NCBI GenBank assembly: GCA_963667515.2
Contig: CAXXXY010000008.1
Coordinates: 1 to 64,000, forward strand
Direction of reading: 5' to 3'
Source of the DNA: VYDC01 sp963667515
GTDB taxonomy: Bacteria > Chloroflexota > Dehalococcoidia > UBA2979
Length of the DNA stretch: 64,000 nucleotides
Of this stretch, positions 8,560 to 18,641 are shown one piece after another (the first letter of the stretch is position 1; every line of letters begins with the position of its first letter). Both the position numbers and the translations under genes were made by a program. The notes under the pieces were generated by a model. It was not told the origin of the DNA, did no database searches, and saw nothing but the letters and a program-made list of their open reading frames with translations.

Positions 8560-9177
8560 GTGCGACGTGGGATCCGGCCGCTGGGCATCGCGGCGCTGAT
8601 CGCGGCGCTCGCGTGGGCGCTGCCGCTGGGCGGCGGCGTCGCCTCGGCGGCCGAGGAGGGCGAGAGCGGCATCGCGGCGCTCGGCTTCAACCTGCCGGGG
8701 CTGATCGCGCAGCTCATCAACTTCGGCGTGCTGCTGGTGATCCTGCGCCTCTTCCTCTACCCGCCGCTGATGCGGGTGCTGGACGAGCGCAAGCGGCGCA
8801 TCGCGGAGGGCCTGGAGCGCGCCGAGCAGGCCGCCCAGGAGGCGCAGGCGTCCGAGGGCGAGGCGCGCCGCATCATGGAGCAGGCGCGCGGCGAGGCCCG
8901 CGAGACGGTGGCGCGCTCGCAGGAGACGGCGCAGCGGCTGCGCGACGAGCTGGAGCAGCGCGCGCGGGCCGACGCGGAGCGCATCGTGGCGAGCGCGCAG
9001 GAGGACATCGCGCGCGAGCGCGACCAGGCGATCGAGCAGCTGCGCGGCGAGTTCGCCGACCTCACCATCGCCGCCGCCGAGCGCGTGATCGGCCAGTCGC
9101 TGGACCGCGACGCGCACCAGCGGCTGATCGACGAGGTGATCGTGTCGAGCGAGTTCGGGCGGGGCGCCGACAATTAG
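8560..9177 (+). CDS. atpF: F0F1 ATP synthase subunit b
   Basis: 205 residues from GTG 8560. An N-terminal hydrophobic stretch resembling a signal peptide (residues 6-28, ending in VASAAEEG) precedes the usual single membrane anchor (GLIAQLINFGVLLVILRLFLY, in two parts) and a long charged helix rich in Glu, Arg and Ala that forms the peripheral stalk. Like atpE it therefore appears to carry an additional leader. It lies 71 nt after atpE in the operon. Confidence 0.92.
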   Translation: MRRGIRPLGIAALIAALAWALPLGGGVASAAEEGESGIAALGFNLPGLIAQLINFGVLLVILRLFLYPPLMRVLDERKRRIAEGLERAEQAAQEAQASEGEARRIMEQARGEARETVARSQETAQRLRDELEQRARADAERIVASAQEDIARERDQAIEQLRGEFADLTIAAAERVIGQSLDRDAHQRLIDEVIVSSEFGRGADN

Positions 9178-9219
9178 CGCGCCCGCGAGCGGCGGCGTCG
9201 GACGGCGGGGGGTCGCGCC

Positions 9220-9762
9220 GTGGCGGTGACACGCGATGTCGCCGGCCGCCGCTACGCCGTCGCGGTCGCCGATCTCGCGCGCGAGCGTGGCGAGTGGGAG
9301 GCGTGGGCGGGCTCGTTGGAGGCGTTCGCGCAGCTCACGGCCGAGGCCGGCCACGTCGCCGCGCTCGCCGCCGAGACGCTCGACGACGGGCGCTTCCAGG
9401 AGGTCGTGCGGGAGGCCGTGCCGCAGGCGGAGCCTCTGCAGATGAACCTCTTTCGCCTGCTGCGGCGGAAGCGGCGGCTGGCGCTGGGGCCCTCCATCGC
9501 CTCGTACTTCGGCGAGATGTGGGACGTCGAGCGCGGCGTGGTGCGCGCCGAGCTGCGCACCGCCGTCGCGATCACGGAGGATCGCCGGGGGGAGATCGCC
9601 GGCGAGCTCTCACGCCGCGGCGGCGGCACGGTGGAGCTGACGGCGACGGTGGATCCGGCGCTGCTCGGCGGCGCGGTGGTGCGCATCGGCGATCGGCTGA
9701 TCGACGGCTCGGCCCGCACGCGGCTGCGCGCGCTCCGCGCGCAGCTCGTTTCCGGCGGCTAG
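9220..9762 (+). CDS. atpH: F0F1 ATP synthase subunit delta
   Basis: 180 residues from GTG 9220. OSCP/delta family: N-terminal helical domain starting AGRRYAVAVADLARERG, and the C-terminal signature VDPALLGGAVVRIGDRLIDGS (residues about 145-165). It joins the peripheral stalk to the F1 head. Position between atpF and atpA is canonical. Confidence 0.93.
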   Translation: MAVTRDVAGRRYAVAVADLARERGEWEAWAGSLEAFAQLTAEAGHVAALAAETLDDGRFQEVVREAVPQAEPLQMNLFRLLRRKRRLALGPSIASYFGEMWDVERGVVRAELRTAVAITEDRRGEIAGELSRRGGGTVELTATVDPALLGGAVVRIGDRLIDGSARTRLRALRAQLVSGG

Positions 9763-9860
9763 GGCCGCCAGCGAGCGCCGGTAGCGAGGGCGGGCGGCCG
9801 CGTCCGGCAGTCCCGGGAACCGCGGAGTGCGCGAATCCTCGCGCGCGGTTGGAGGAACAG

Positions 9861-11372
<1,512 letters not shown>

Positions 11373-11425
11373 CGCGCCGTCGAGCACAGGCGCGCCTGCG
11401 GGCGACAGGGAAGGTGACGGCGTAG

Positions 11426-12325
11426 ATGGCGGGAGCCGGCGAGGTCCGCAAGCTCCGCGGCCGCATCCGCTCGGTCGCGAACACCTCCAAGGTGACGCGG
11501 GCGATGGAGCTCGTCTCCGCGTCGAAGATGCGCCGCGCGCAGGACCGCGCGCTGGCGGCGCGCCCGTACGCGGAGCAGATGCGCGCCGTGCTCGCGCGGC
11601 TCTCCGGCTACGCCGCGACCGCCGACCCGGAGACACTGCACCCGCTGCTGCGCGAGCGCAGCGTGCGGCACGTCGCGCTGCTGCACATCACCGCCGACCG
11701 CGGGCTGGCCGGCGGCCTCAACTCCAACATGAACCGCCGCAGCGCCTCGCTGGCGCTGGAGCACCAGCCGCGGGTGGAGCAGGTCTCCGTGCTGCCCGTG
11801 GGGCGCAAGGGGCGCGACTTCTTCAGGCGCGCCGGCTTCCCGCTGCTGGCGGAGTTCACTGGCCTCGGCGACCGCCCCGGGCAGGCGGACGTGCTGCCGA
11901 TCGCGCGCATCGTCATGGAGGACTACGTCGCGGGCGCCCTCGACCAGGTCTACATCGGCTACCAGCGCTTCGTCTCCACCGGCATCCAGCGCCCCACGGT
12001 GCGCCAGATCCTGCCGGTGAGCGCGCCCGAGGCGGACGAGGAGGGCGCGAGCGCCCAGACGGCGCGCGAGATCCTCTTCGAGCCGTCGCCGCGGGCGCTG
12101 CTGGAGACGCTGCTGCCGCGTTACGTGGAGATGCAGATACTGGAGGCGCTGCTGGACGCGGTCGCCTCCGAGCACTCGGCGCGCATGGTGGCGATGCACC
12201 AGGCGACGGAGGCCGCGCAGGACATGGTTGCGGACCTCACGTTGACCTACAACAAGGCGCGGCAGGACCAGATCACGAGCGAGCTGCTCGACATCGTGGG
12301 CGGCACTGCGGCTATCGAGGCATAG
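11426..12325 (+). CDS. atpG: F0F1 ATP synthase subunit gamma
   Basis: 299 residues. Central rotor shaft. N-terminal helix KLRGRIRSVANTSKVTRAME and C-terminal helix LTYNKARQDQITSELLDIVGG are the paired coiled-coil segments that penetrate the alpha-beta hexamer; the Rossmann-like middle contains ITADRGLAGGLNSN. Normal length. It starts 53 nt after atpA. Confidence 0.96.
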   Translation: MAGAGEVRKLRGRIRSVANTSKVTRAMELVSASKMRRAQDRALAARPYAEQMRAVLARLSGYAATADPETLHPLLRERSVRHVALLHITADRGLAGGLNSNMNRRSASLALEHQPRVEQVSVLPVGRKGRDFFRRAGFPLLAEFTGLGDRPGQADVLPIARIVMEDYVAGALDQVYIGYQRFVSTGIQRPTVRQILPVSAPEADEEGASAQTAREILFEPSPRALLETLLPRYVEMQILEALLDAVASEHSARMVAMHQATEAAQDMVADLTLTYNKARQDQITSELLDIVGGTAAIEA

Positions 12326-12406
12326 GCGCCATCGAGGCATAGGCGCGCCGGCCGGCCCCGGGGGCGACCCGCGAGGGCGGCGCGGCGGCAAGCGAGGAGG
12401 ACCGGG

Positions 12407-13816
12407 ATGGCCACAGGCACGGTGCGGCAGGTGATCGGCACCGTCGTGGACGTGGAGTTCCCGCCGGGCGAGCTGCCCCCCATCTACAACTCGGTGCTGA
12501 TCGATATGAACGGCGCCGGCACGCTCATCACCGAGGTGCAGCAGCACCTGGGCAACAACTGGGTGCGCTGCCTCGCGCTCGACTCGACGGACGGGCTGGC
12601 GCGCGGCGCCTCCGCCGAGGACTCGGGCGGGCCGATCACGGTGCCGGTCGGGCCGCAGACTCTCGGGCGGATCTTCAACGTCGTCGGTGAGCCGCTCGAC
12701 CCGGGCGAGGCGATCCCCGCCGACATGACTCGCTGGCCCATCCACCGCGACCCGCCGGCGTACGCGGAGCAGGAGACCAGCGCGCAGATGCTGGAGACGG
12801 GCATCAAGGTCGTCGACCTGATCGCGCCCCTGGCCCGCGGCGGCAAGGTGGGGCTGTTCGGCGGCGCCGGCACCGGCAAGACCGTCATCAACACCGAGCT
12901 GATCCGCAACCTCGCAACGGAGCACGGCGGACTCTCCGTCTTCGCCGGCGTCGGCGAGCGCTCGCGCGAGGGCAACGACCTCTGGAACGAGATGCGCGAG
13001 TCGGGCGTGCTCGACAAGACCGCGCTCGTCTTCGGGCAGATGAACGAGCCGCCCGGCGTGCGCCTCCGCGTCGCGCTCACCGGCCTGACGATGGCCGAGT
13101 ACTTCCGCGACGAGGAGGGACGCGACGTCCTGCTCTTCATCGACAACATCTACCGCTACACGCTGGCGGGCATGGAGGTCTCGGCGCTGCTCGGGCGCAT
13201 GCCCTCGGCGGTGGGCTACCAGCCGACGCTCGCCACCGAGGTCGGCGAGCTGGAGGAGCGCATCACCTCCACCAAGAAGGGCTCGATCACCTCGTTCCAG
13301 GCGATCTACGTCCCCGCCGACGACTACACCGACCCCGGCGTGGCGACGACCTTCGGCCACCTCGACTCGACGGTGGCGCTCGACCGCTCGCTGGTGGAGC
13401 AGGGGCTCTACCCCGCGGTGGACCCGCTCTCCTCGACGAGCCGCATCCTGGAGCCGCGCGTGGTGGGGCAGGAGCAGTACGACGCCGCGTCGGGCGTGGT
13501 GCGCACGCTCCAGCGCTACAAGGACCTGCAGGACATCATCGCCATCCTCGGCATCGAGGAGCTCTCCGACGAGGACAAGCTCACGGTGGGGCGCGCGCGC
13601 CGCGTGCAGCGCTTCCTGACGCAGCCGTTCTTCGTCGCCGAGCAGTTCACGGGCCGCGGCGGCCGCTACGTCCCCGTGACCGAAACGGTGCGCGGCTTCA
13701 CGGAGATCCTCGAGGGCCGGCACGACGACCTGCCGGAGAACGCCTTCTACATGGTGGGGACCATCGACGAGGCGATCGAGAAGGCGGCGGAGCTCCGCGC
13801 CGAGGAGCCCGACTAG
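12407..13816 (+). CDS. atpD: F0F1 ATP synthase subunit beta
   Basis: 469 residues, the catalytic subunit. Walker A is GGAGTGKTV (about residue 158; usually GGAGVGKT), the catalytic Glu lies in GERSREGNDLW, the Walker B in VLLFIDNIYRYT, and the DELSEED-type lever is present as EELSDEDKLTV. ATG 12407 follows GAGGA at 12395-12399. Small substitutions in otherwise invariant stretches (V to T in Walker A, F to Y in NIYRY) are conservative. Confidence 0.97.
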   Translation: MATGTVRQVIGTVVDVEFPPGELPPIYNSVLIDMNGAGTLITEVQQHLGNNWVRCLALDSTDGLARGASAEDSGGPITVPVGPQTLGRIFNVVGEPLDPGEAIPADMTRWPIHRDPPAYAEQETSAQMLETGIKVVDLIAPLARGGKVGLFGGAGTGKTVINTELIRNLATEHGGLSVFAGVGERSREGNDLWNEMRESGVLDKTALVFGQMNEPPGVRLRVALTGLTMAEYFRDEEGRDVLLFIDNIYRYTLAGMEVSALLGRMPSAVGYQPTLATEVGELEERITSTKKGSITSFQAIYVPADDYTDPGVATTFGHLDSTVALDRSLVEQGLYPAVDPLSSTSRILEPRVVGQEQYDAASGVVRTLQRYKDLQDIIAILGIEELSDEDKLTVGRARRVQRFLTQPFFVAEQFTGRGGRYVPVTETVRGFTEILEGRHDDLPENAFYMVGTIDEAIEKAAELRAEEPD

Positions 13817-13849
13817 CCGCCCCGCCGAGACGGCCGAAGGGGGGAGCGC

Positions 13850-14284
13850 GTGCCGCTCAGCCTGAGCGTGGTGACGCCCGAGCGCACGGTGCTGGAGCGC
13901 GACGGCGTGCTGCGCGTCACCGCTCCCGCCAGCGAGGGCCAGATCACGATCCTCCCGCGGCACGCCGCGCTGATGACCAGCCTCGGCTTCGGCGAGCTGA
14001 CGGTGGTGTCGCCAGACGGCCCCGTGCACATGGCGGTGCACGGCGGCTTCCTGCAGGTCGCCGACGATCACGTAAGCGTGCTCGCCGACACCGCCGAGCA
14101 CGTCGAGGAGATCGACGAGGCCCGCGCCGAGGCCGCCCGCGAGCGCGCGCAGCGCCGCATGGCCGGCCCCAGCGACGCCGCCGAGATGATCGATTTGCTG
14201 CGCGCGCAGGCCTCCCTCCGGCGAGCCCTGCTCCGCCTCCGCGTCCGCCGCCGCTCCGGCACAGGCGTCGCCTCCCAACGTTAA
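13850..14284 (+). CDS. atpC: F0F1 ATP synthase subunit epsilon
   Basis: 144 residues from GTG 13850, 33 nt after atpD. N-terminal beta-sandwich (LSLSVVTPERTVLERDGV, GQITILPRHAALMTSLGFGEL, HGGFLQVADDHVSVLAD) and C-terminal helical hairpin rich in Arg and Ala. The last gene of the operon; its TAA stop abuts a palindromic repeat element. Confidence 0.93.
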   Translation: MPLSLSVVTPERTVLERDGVLRVTAPASEGQITILPRHAALMTSLGFGELTVVSPDGPVHMAVHGGFLQVADDHVSVLADTAEHVEEIDEARAEAARERAQRRMAGPSDAAEMIDLLRAQASLRRALLRLRVRRRSGTGVASQR

Positions 14285-14531
14285 TTTCGAGGGGCTGCCG
14301 CGAGCGTTCCGCTCGACCACTGGGGCTGCCGCCGTCGCGGAGGGGCGCTCGCTCTCGGGCGTGCCGCGATGCGGGCCCGAGGGCTCGCCAGCGTCTCGGG
14401 CGCGCGGTCCGGCCCTCGCGCGCCCGTTCCGCCCACACGGCGGGAAGCCCTCGGAGCCGCCGGGCGGCACGCTGAGACGCGAAGGCTGCTCTGGCAGGAG
14501 CGGCAGCCCTTGAGTGCAGCGGAACGCTGCC
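14285..14531. mobile_element. MITE-like palindromic element, copy 1
   Basis: Between atpC and murA. The left end carries CGAGCG-TTC-CGCTCG (14301-14315) followed by GGGCTGCCGCC; the right end, in inverse orientation, carries GGCAGGAGCGGCAGCC, then GCAGCG-GAA-CGCTGC (14516-14530). Internally GATGCGGGC (offset 67 from the left palindrome) and GGGAAGCCCTC recur at matching places in copy 2 (33608-33829). The element encodes nothing obvious and ends 14 nt before the murA -10. Confidence 0.65.
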
Positions 14532-14544
14532 CCTTCGAAGAAAG

Positions 14545-14550
14545 TATGAT
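14545..14550 (+). promoter_or_regulatory. murA -10 box (leaderless arrangement)
   Basis: TATGAT lies 7 nt before GTG 14558, so transcription is predicted to begin at or next to the start codon. It overlaps the alternative ATG at 14546, which argues against that start. Confidence 0.5.
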
Positions 14551-14557
14551 CGGGGGC

Positions 14558-15901
14558 GTGACGAGCGAGCGCGCCCCCTCTGTCTCCGCCGCCGCGCCCT
14601 CGACGGCTGCGGAGGTCGCCCGACCCACCGCTCCCGGCGATCGGTTGCTGCTGCGCGGCGGACGCCCGCTGCGCGGCCGCGTGGAGTGCGCGGGCTCGAA
14701 GAACGCCGCGCTCTACGCGCTGGCCGCGGCCCTGCTCACGCCCGAGCCCGTCATCGTGCGCAACCTCCCCTCGATCGTGGACATCGGCCAGATGTGCGCG
14801 CTGCTCGCCGACCTCGGCGCGCGCGTGGAGCTGGACGGCGACACCGCCCGCATCGAGGCAGCCGAGCTGACGGCGACGCTCGCGCCCACGGAGCGCGCGG
14901 CCGCGCTGCGCGCCTCGTTCCTGGTGATGGGCCCGCTGCTCGCGCGCCGCGGCGAGGCCGGCTGCGCGCCGCCCGGCGGCGACGTGATCGGCGTGCGCCC
15001 GCTGGACGTGCACCTCGCCGGCTTCCGCGCGCTGGGCGCCGAGGTCGGTCGCGAGGGGCCGGCGTGGGTCGCGCGCGCCGGGGCGGGCGGCCTCCGCGGG
15101 ACGCGCGTCTTCCTCGACTACCCGAGCGTCCTCGGCACGGTCAACGTGCTGCTGGCCGCGACCCACGCGAGCGGGCGCACCGTCATCGTCAACGCCGCCG
15201 CCGAGCCCGAGGTGGCGATGGTGGCGGAGATGCTGCGCACGATGGGCGCGCGCATCAGCGGCCACGGCTCGCAGATCGTCGAGGTGGAGGGCGTCGAGCG
15301 GCTCCACGGCACCGACTTCGCCGTGATCCCCGACCGCATCGAGGCGGGCACCTTCCTGCTCGCGGCGGCGGCCACCGGCGGCGCGGTGGAGGTGGCGGGG
15401 GCGGCGCCGGAGCACATGGACGGCGTGCTGACGAAGCTCGCTGAGGCGGGCGCCGAGCTCGACGTGCGGCCGGGCTCGGTGCGCATCGACTGCGCGCGCG
15501 GCCTCGACGCCGTGCAGCTGCAGGCGGTGCCCTACCCCGGCTTCCCCACGGATCTGCACGCGCCGATGGCGGCGGCGCTGACGCAGGCGCGCGGCGTCTC
15601 CATCATCCACGAGCGGGTCTTCGACAACCGGCTGCTCTACGTCGGCGAGCTGCGCGCGATGGGCGCGCGGCTGACCACCGGCGGCCAGAGCGTGATCATC
15701 GAGGGGCCGACGCGCCTTTCGGGGACGCTGGTGCGCGCGCTGGACGTGCGGGCCGGCGCCGCGGTGGTGATCGCGGGCCTCGTCGCCGACGGCGAGACGG
15801 AGGTGCGCGGGCTGGAGCACATCGACCGCGGCTATCAGCACCTGGTCGCGCGGCTCGGCGCGATCGGCGCCGACCTCGAGCGGGTGGCCGCGCCCGCCTG
15901 A
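14558..15901 (+). CDS. murA: UDP-N-acetylglucosamine 1-carboxyvinyltransferase
   Basis: 447 residues. First committed step of peptidoglycan synthesis: transfers enolpyruvate from PEP to UDP-GlcNAc. GRVECAGSKNAALYALAAAL and DIGQMCALLADLGA mark the N-terminal EPT domain. The active-site loop reads PPGGDVIGVRPLDVHL: Asp stands where most MurA have the catalytic Cys targeted by fosfomycin. GTG 14558 was preferred over ATG 14546 because TATGAT overlaps the latter; neither choice affects the domain. About 30 poorly conserved residues precede the fold. Confidence 0.93.
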   Translation: MTSERAPSVSAAAPSTAAEVARPTAPGDRLLLRGGRPLRGRVECAGSKNAALYALAAALLTPEPVIVRNLPSIVDIGQMCALLADLGARVELDGDTARIEAAELTATLAPTERAAALRASFLVMGPLLARRGEAGCAPPGGDVIGVRPLDVHLAGFRALGAEVGREGPAWVARAGAGGLRGTRVFLDYPSVLGTVNVLLAATHASGRTVIVNAAAEPEVAMVAEMLRTMGARISGHGSQIVEVEGVERLHGTDFAVIPDRIEAGTFLLAAAATGGAVEVAGAAPEHMDGVLTKLAEAGAELDVRPGSVRIDCARGLDAVQLQAVPYPGFPTDLHAPMAAALTQARGVSIIHERVFDNRLLYVGELRAMGARLTTGGQSVIIEGPTRLSGTLVRALDVRAGAAVVIAGLVADGETEVRGLEHIDRGYQHLVARLGAIGADLERVAAPA

Positions 15902-15940
15902 CCCGGCCGGCGAGCGGGGGGGGCGGCGAGCGGCGAGGGT

Positions 15941-15990
<50 letters not shown>

Positions 15991-16026
15991 CGGCACGCGG
16001 GGCGACGGCTCGGCGGCGGGGGGCGA

Positions 16027-17061
16027 ATGCTCGGCAAGCGCATCGGCATCGACCTGGGCACGGCGAACGTCATCGTCGTGGAGCACGACCGCGGCGTCGT
16101 GCTCGACGAGCCGGCGGTCGTGGCGATCACGGAGCGCGACAACATCGTCGTCGCGGTCGGCGATGACGCGCGCGCGATGGTCGGGCGCCACCCCGGCTCG
16201 ATCCAGGTGATCCGGCCGATGCGCGAGGGCGTGATCGCCGACTACCTCATCACGGAGGCGATGCTCCGCTACTTCATCGGCCGGGTCACGGGACGCCTCT
16301 CGCTGGTGAAGCCGGAGGTGATGATCTGCGTCCCCGTGGGCGTGACCGGCGTGGAGCAGCGGGCCGTGCGCGACGCGGCGGAGGCCTCGGGCGCGCGCCG
16401 TCCCGCGCACCTGATCCCGGAGCCGCTGGCGGCGGCGATCGGCGCCGAGATCCCGCTGGGCTCGCCGCGCGGGCACATGGTGGTGGACATCGGCGGCGGT
16501 CGGACGGAGGCGGCCGTCGTCTCCATGTTCGGCATCGTCGCCAGCGAGTCGCTGCGCATCGGCGGCGACCGGCTGGACGAGGCGATCGCGCAGTACGTGA
16601 AGCGCCGCCACAACCTGCTGATCGGGGAGCGCACCGCCGAGGAGGTGAAGATCGCGATCGGCTCGGCGCTGCCGGCCGAGCCCGACCGCTCGATCGGCGT
16701 GCGCGGCCGCGACCAGATCACGGGCCTCCCCCGCACCATCGAGCTGCGCTCCTCGGAGGTGACGGCCGCGCTGCAGGATGCGCTGGGCGCGGTGGTGCAG
16801 ACGGTGCGCGCGGTGCTGGAGCGCACGCCCCCTGAGCTGGCCTCGGACGTCATCGACCGCGGCATCGTGCTCACGGGCGGCGGGGCGCTGCTGCCGCACC
16901 TCGACGACCTGCTGCTGCACGAGACGGGCGTCCCCGTGCACGTCGCCGACGATCCGCTGGGCTGCGTCGCGAAGGGCGCCGGTGCCGCGCTGGATTACGT
17001 GGAGGTGGTGGCGCGAGCCCTGCCCACGCCCGAGGAGTCGCTGATCGGGGCGCCGCTCTAG
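16027..17061 (+). CDS. mreB: Rod shape-determining protein MreB
   Basis: 344-residue actin-like filament protein. Phosphate-1 motif IGIDLGTANVIVV at the N-terminus, phosphate-2 VVDIGGGRTEAAVVS (about residue 157) and the adenosine motif IVLTGGGALLPHLDDLL (about 280). Normal length. mreC and mreD do not follow; rex lies convergently downstream. A rod or elongated cell is implied if the rest of the elongasome exists elsewhere. Confidence 0.95.
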   Translation: MLGKRIGIDLGTANVIVVEHDRGVVLDEPAVVAITERDNIVVAVGDDARAMVGRHPGSIQVIRPMREGVIADYLITEAMLRYFIGRVTGRLSLVKPEVMICVPVGVTGVEQRAVRDAAEASGARRPAHLIPEPLAAAIGAEIPLGSPRGHMVVDIGGGRTEAAVVSMFGIVASESLRIGGDRLDEAIAQYVKRRHNLLIGERTAEEVKIAIGSALPAEPDRSIGVRGRDQITGLPRTIELRSSEVTAALQDALGAVVQTVRAVLERTPPELASDVIDRGIVLTGGGALLPHLDDLLLHETGVPVHVADDPLGCVAKGAGAALDYVEVVARALPTPEESLIGAPL

Positions 17062-17103
17062 GCGCCTCGACGTGCCGCGCGAGCGTGCGCTGCGGGGGAC
17101 GGC

Positions 17104-17781
17104 CTACCGCGGCGCCTCGAGGGATGGCCGCGGGGCGACGACGTCGGCGGGCTCCGGGCCCTCGCCCTTCAGGTAATACGTCATGCTCTGCAGCGCCGCG
17201 GCGGGATCGATCTGGCGCACGTGCACGTGCTCCGGGACCTGCACCGCGCGCGGAGCGTAGTTGAGGATCGCGCGCACGCCCGCCCGCACGAGGCGGTCGA
17301 TGACCTCCTGCGCATGCTCTGCGGGGACCGCGACGATGCCGATCTCCACGGGGCTCTCGCGCAGCCGCTCGTCGAGCGCGTCGACGCTCTGCACGATCTG
17401 CCCGGCCACGGTGATGCCGACCACCGCGGGCGAGGCGTCGAACACGGCGACCAGGTCGAAGCCCTGCGGGCCGAAGCCACGGTAGGAGGCGATGGCGCGC
17501 CCCAGCTGCCCCGCGCCCACCAGCGCCATCCGCCAGCGCCGCTCGAGCCCCAGGATCTGCCGCAGCTCGTCGATCAGCCGCTGCACGGAGTAGCCGCGGC
17601 CCTGCTTGCCGAAGCGGCCGAAGTAGGAGAGGTCCTTGCGGATCTGCGCGGGCGTCACGCCCAGCTCCTCGCCGAGGTCCTGCGAGGAGATCACGGAGTG
17701 GCCATCGCGCTGGAGCCGGTTGAGCACGCGCAGGTAGACCGGAAGCCGCTCGATGACGACCTCCGGTATCTCGAGCGGCAT
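17104..17781 (-). CDS. rex: Redox-sensing transcriptional repressor Rex
   Basis: 225 residues. Winged-helix N-terminus (PEVVIERLPVYLRVLNRL, then SSQDLGEELGVTPAQIRKDLSYFG) and a Rossmann domain with ALVGAGQLGRAIASY and FDASP for NAD(H) binding. Rex represses respiratory and fermentative genes when NADH/NAD+ is low and releases DNA when NADH rises. ATG 17781 gives the family-standard MPLEIPEVVIERL start and follows GGGAGC; upstream in-frame residues are not conserved. A Rex-type operator lies in its own promoter. Confidence 0.95.
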   Translation of the reverse strand: MPLEIPEVVIERLPVYLRVLNRLQRDGHSVISSQDLGEELGVTPAQIRKDLSYFGRFGKQGRGYSVQRLIDELRQILGLERRWRMALVGAGQLGRAIASYRGFGPQGFDLVAVFDASPAVVGITVAGQIVQSVDALDERLRESPVEIGIVAVPAEHAQEVIDRLVRAGVRAILNYAPRAVQVPEHVHVRQIDPAAALQSMTYYLKGEGPEPADVVAPRPSLEAPR

Positions 17782-17828
17782 GCGTGCTCCCTCGACCGCT
17801 CGCTCGCGGGGCCGCGCGGTCGAGCAAC

Positions 17829-17866
17829 ATAATAGGCGTCGCGGCGGCTTGTGCAAGATGGCGCAA
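17829..17866 (-). promoter_or_regulatory. rex promoter with overlapping Rex operator
   Basis: On the minus strand TTGCAC (17856-17851) and TATTAT (17834-17829) are 16 bp apart. The plus-strand 18-mer TTGTGCAAGATGGCGCAA (17849-17866) matches the Rex consensus TTGTGAAnnnnTTCACAA in its outer bases and covers the -35, so NADH-sensitive self-repression is expected. Confidence 0.65.
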
Positions 17867-17992
17867 GGCGGTGCGTGCCGGTGCGAGATCGTGCGAGCGC
17901 GTGCGGACGAGCATGCGTGCGTTCGAGGGGGCGCAGGCGAGGGCTGCGGGCGCGCCGCCGCCGCCAGCGCCCGGCGTTCGGCGAGCCGGCGG

Positions 17993-18373
17993 CTAACGCT
18001 CCCGGCGCGCGAGCGCCATCCGGATCACGGGGCCCGCCAGCAGGAAGCCCAGCGCGCCCCCCGCGACGTCCGCGACCCAGTCCGAGAGCTGCGGCTGGCG
18101 CCCCGGCACCGACTCCTGCAAGAGCTCCGTCATCGACGCGAGCAGCCAGATCGCGAGCAGCGCCATCAGCAGCACCCGCCGGGGCGAGCGGCGAGCGGCG
18201 GCGCTGGTGGCGTACGCGAGCGCCAGCGAGGCGCCGAGCGCCGCGAACAGCACGGCGTGCCACGCCTTGGCGGGGAGGCCCAGCGGCGATCCGACGCCCT
18301 CGAGTGGCGTGAGCGTGGCGCCCAGCACCGCGGCGAGCGTCGCGAGCACGGCGAGGCGCGCGAGCCCGCGCAT
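17993..18373 (-). CDS. VanZ-like membrane protein
   Basis: 126 residues with four membrane helices. The VanZ-like pattern is seen in PAKAWHAVLFAALGASLALAY, LLASMTELLQESVPGRQPQLSDWVADVAGGALGFL (the ExxQxxxPGRxxxxxDxxxNxxG-type signature). ATG 18373 gives a start just before the first helix; GTG 18388 is an alternative. VanZ relatives occur in many bacteria without vancomycin-resistance genes, and the role is unknown. Confidence 0.75.
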   Translation of the reverse strand: MRGLARLAVLATLAAVLGATLTPLEGVGSPLGLPAKAWHAVLFAALGASLALAYATSAAARRSPRRVLLMALLAIWLLASMTELLQESVPGRQPQLSDWVADVAGGALGFLLAGPVIRMALARRER

Positions 18374-18641
18374 GCGGCGGTCGAGCACAGGCGCCTCCGA
18401 CTCTCGCGCGGTCGGGCGTGGGCGCCCGCGAGTCCTCGTACACCGCGGCGGGGGCGGCGGCAAGCGCGGCGCGGCGCGACCTCGGAGGGGCGGCACGGGT
18501 CGGCTCGATCGACGGGGCGCCGCCCAGAACGGGGATTGGCAGCGTTCTGACAGCTTCCTCAGCCCGCTGGCATACGGTCGTCAGCCTGCGCATGCCTGAC
18601 GCTGCCAGACTCGAATCACGGGGGTGGTGCGGGGAGGTCGC

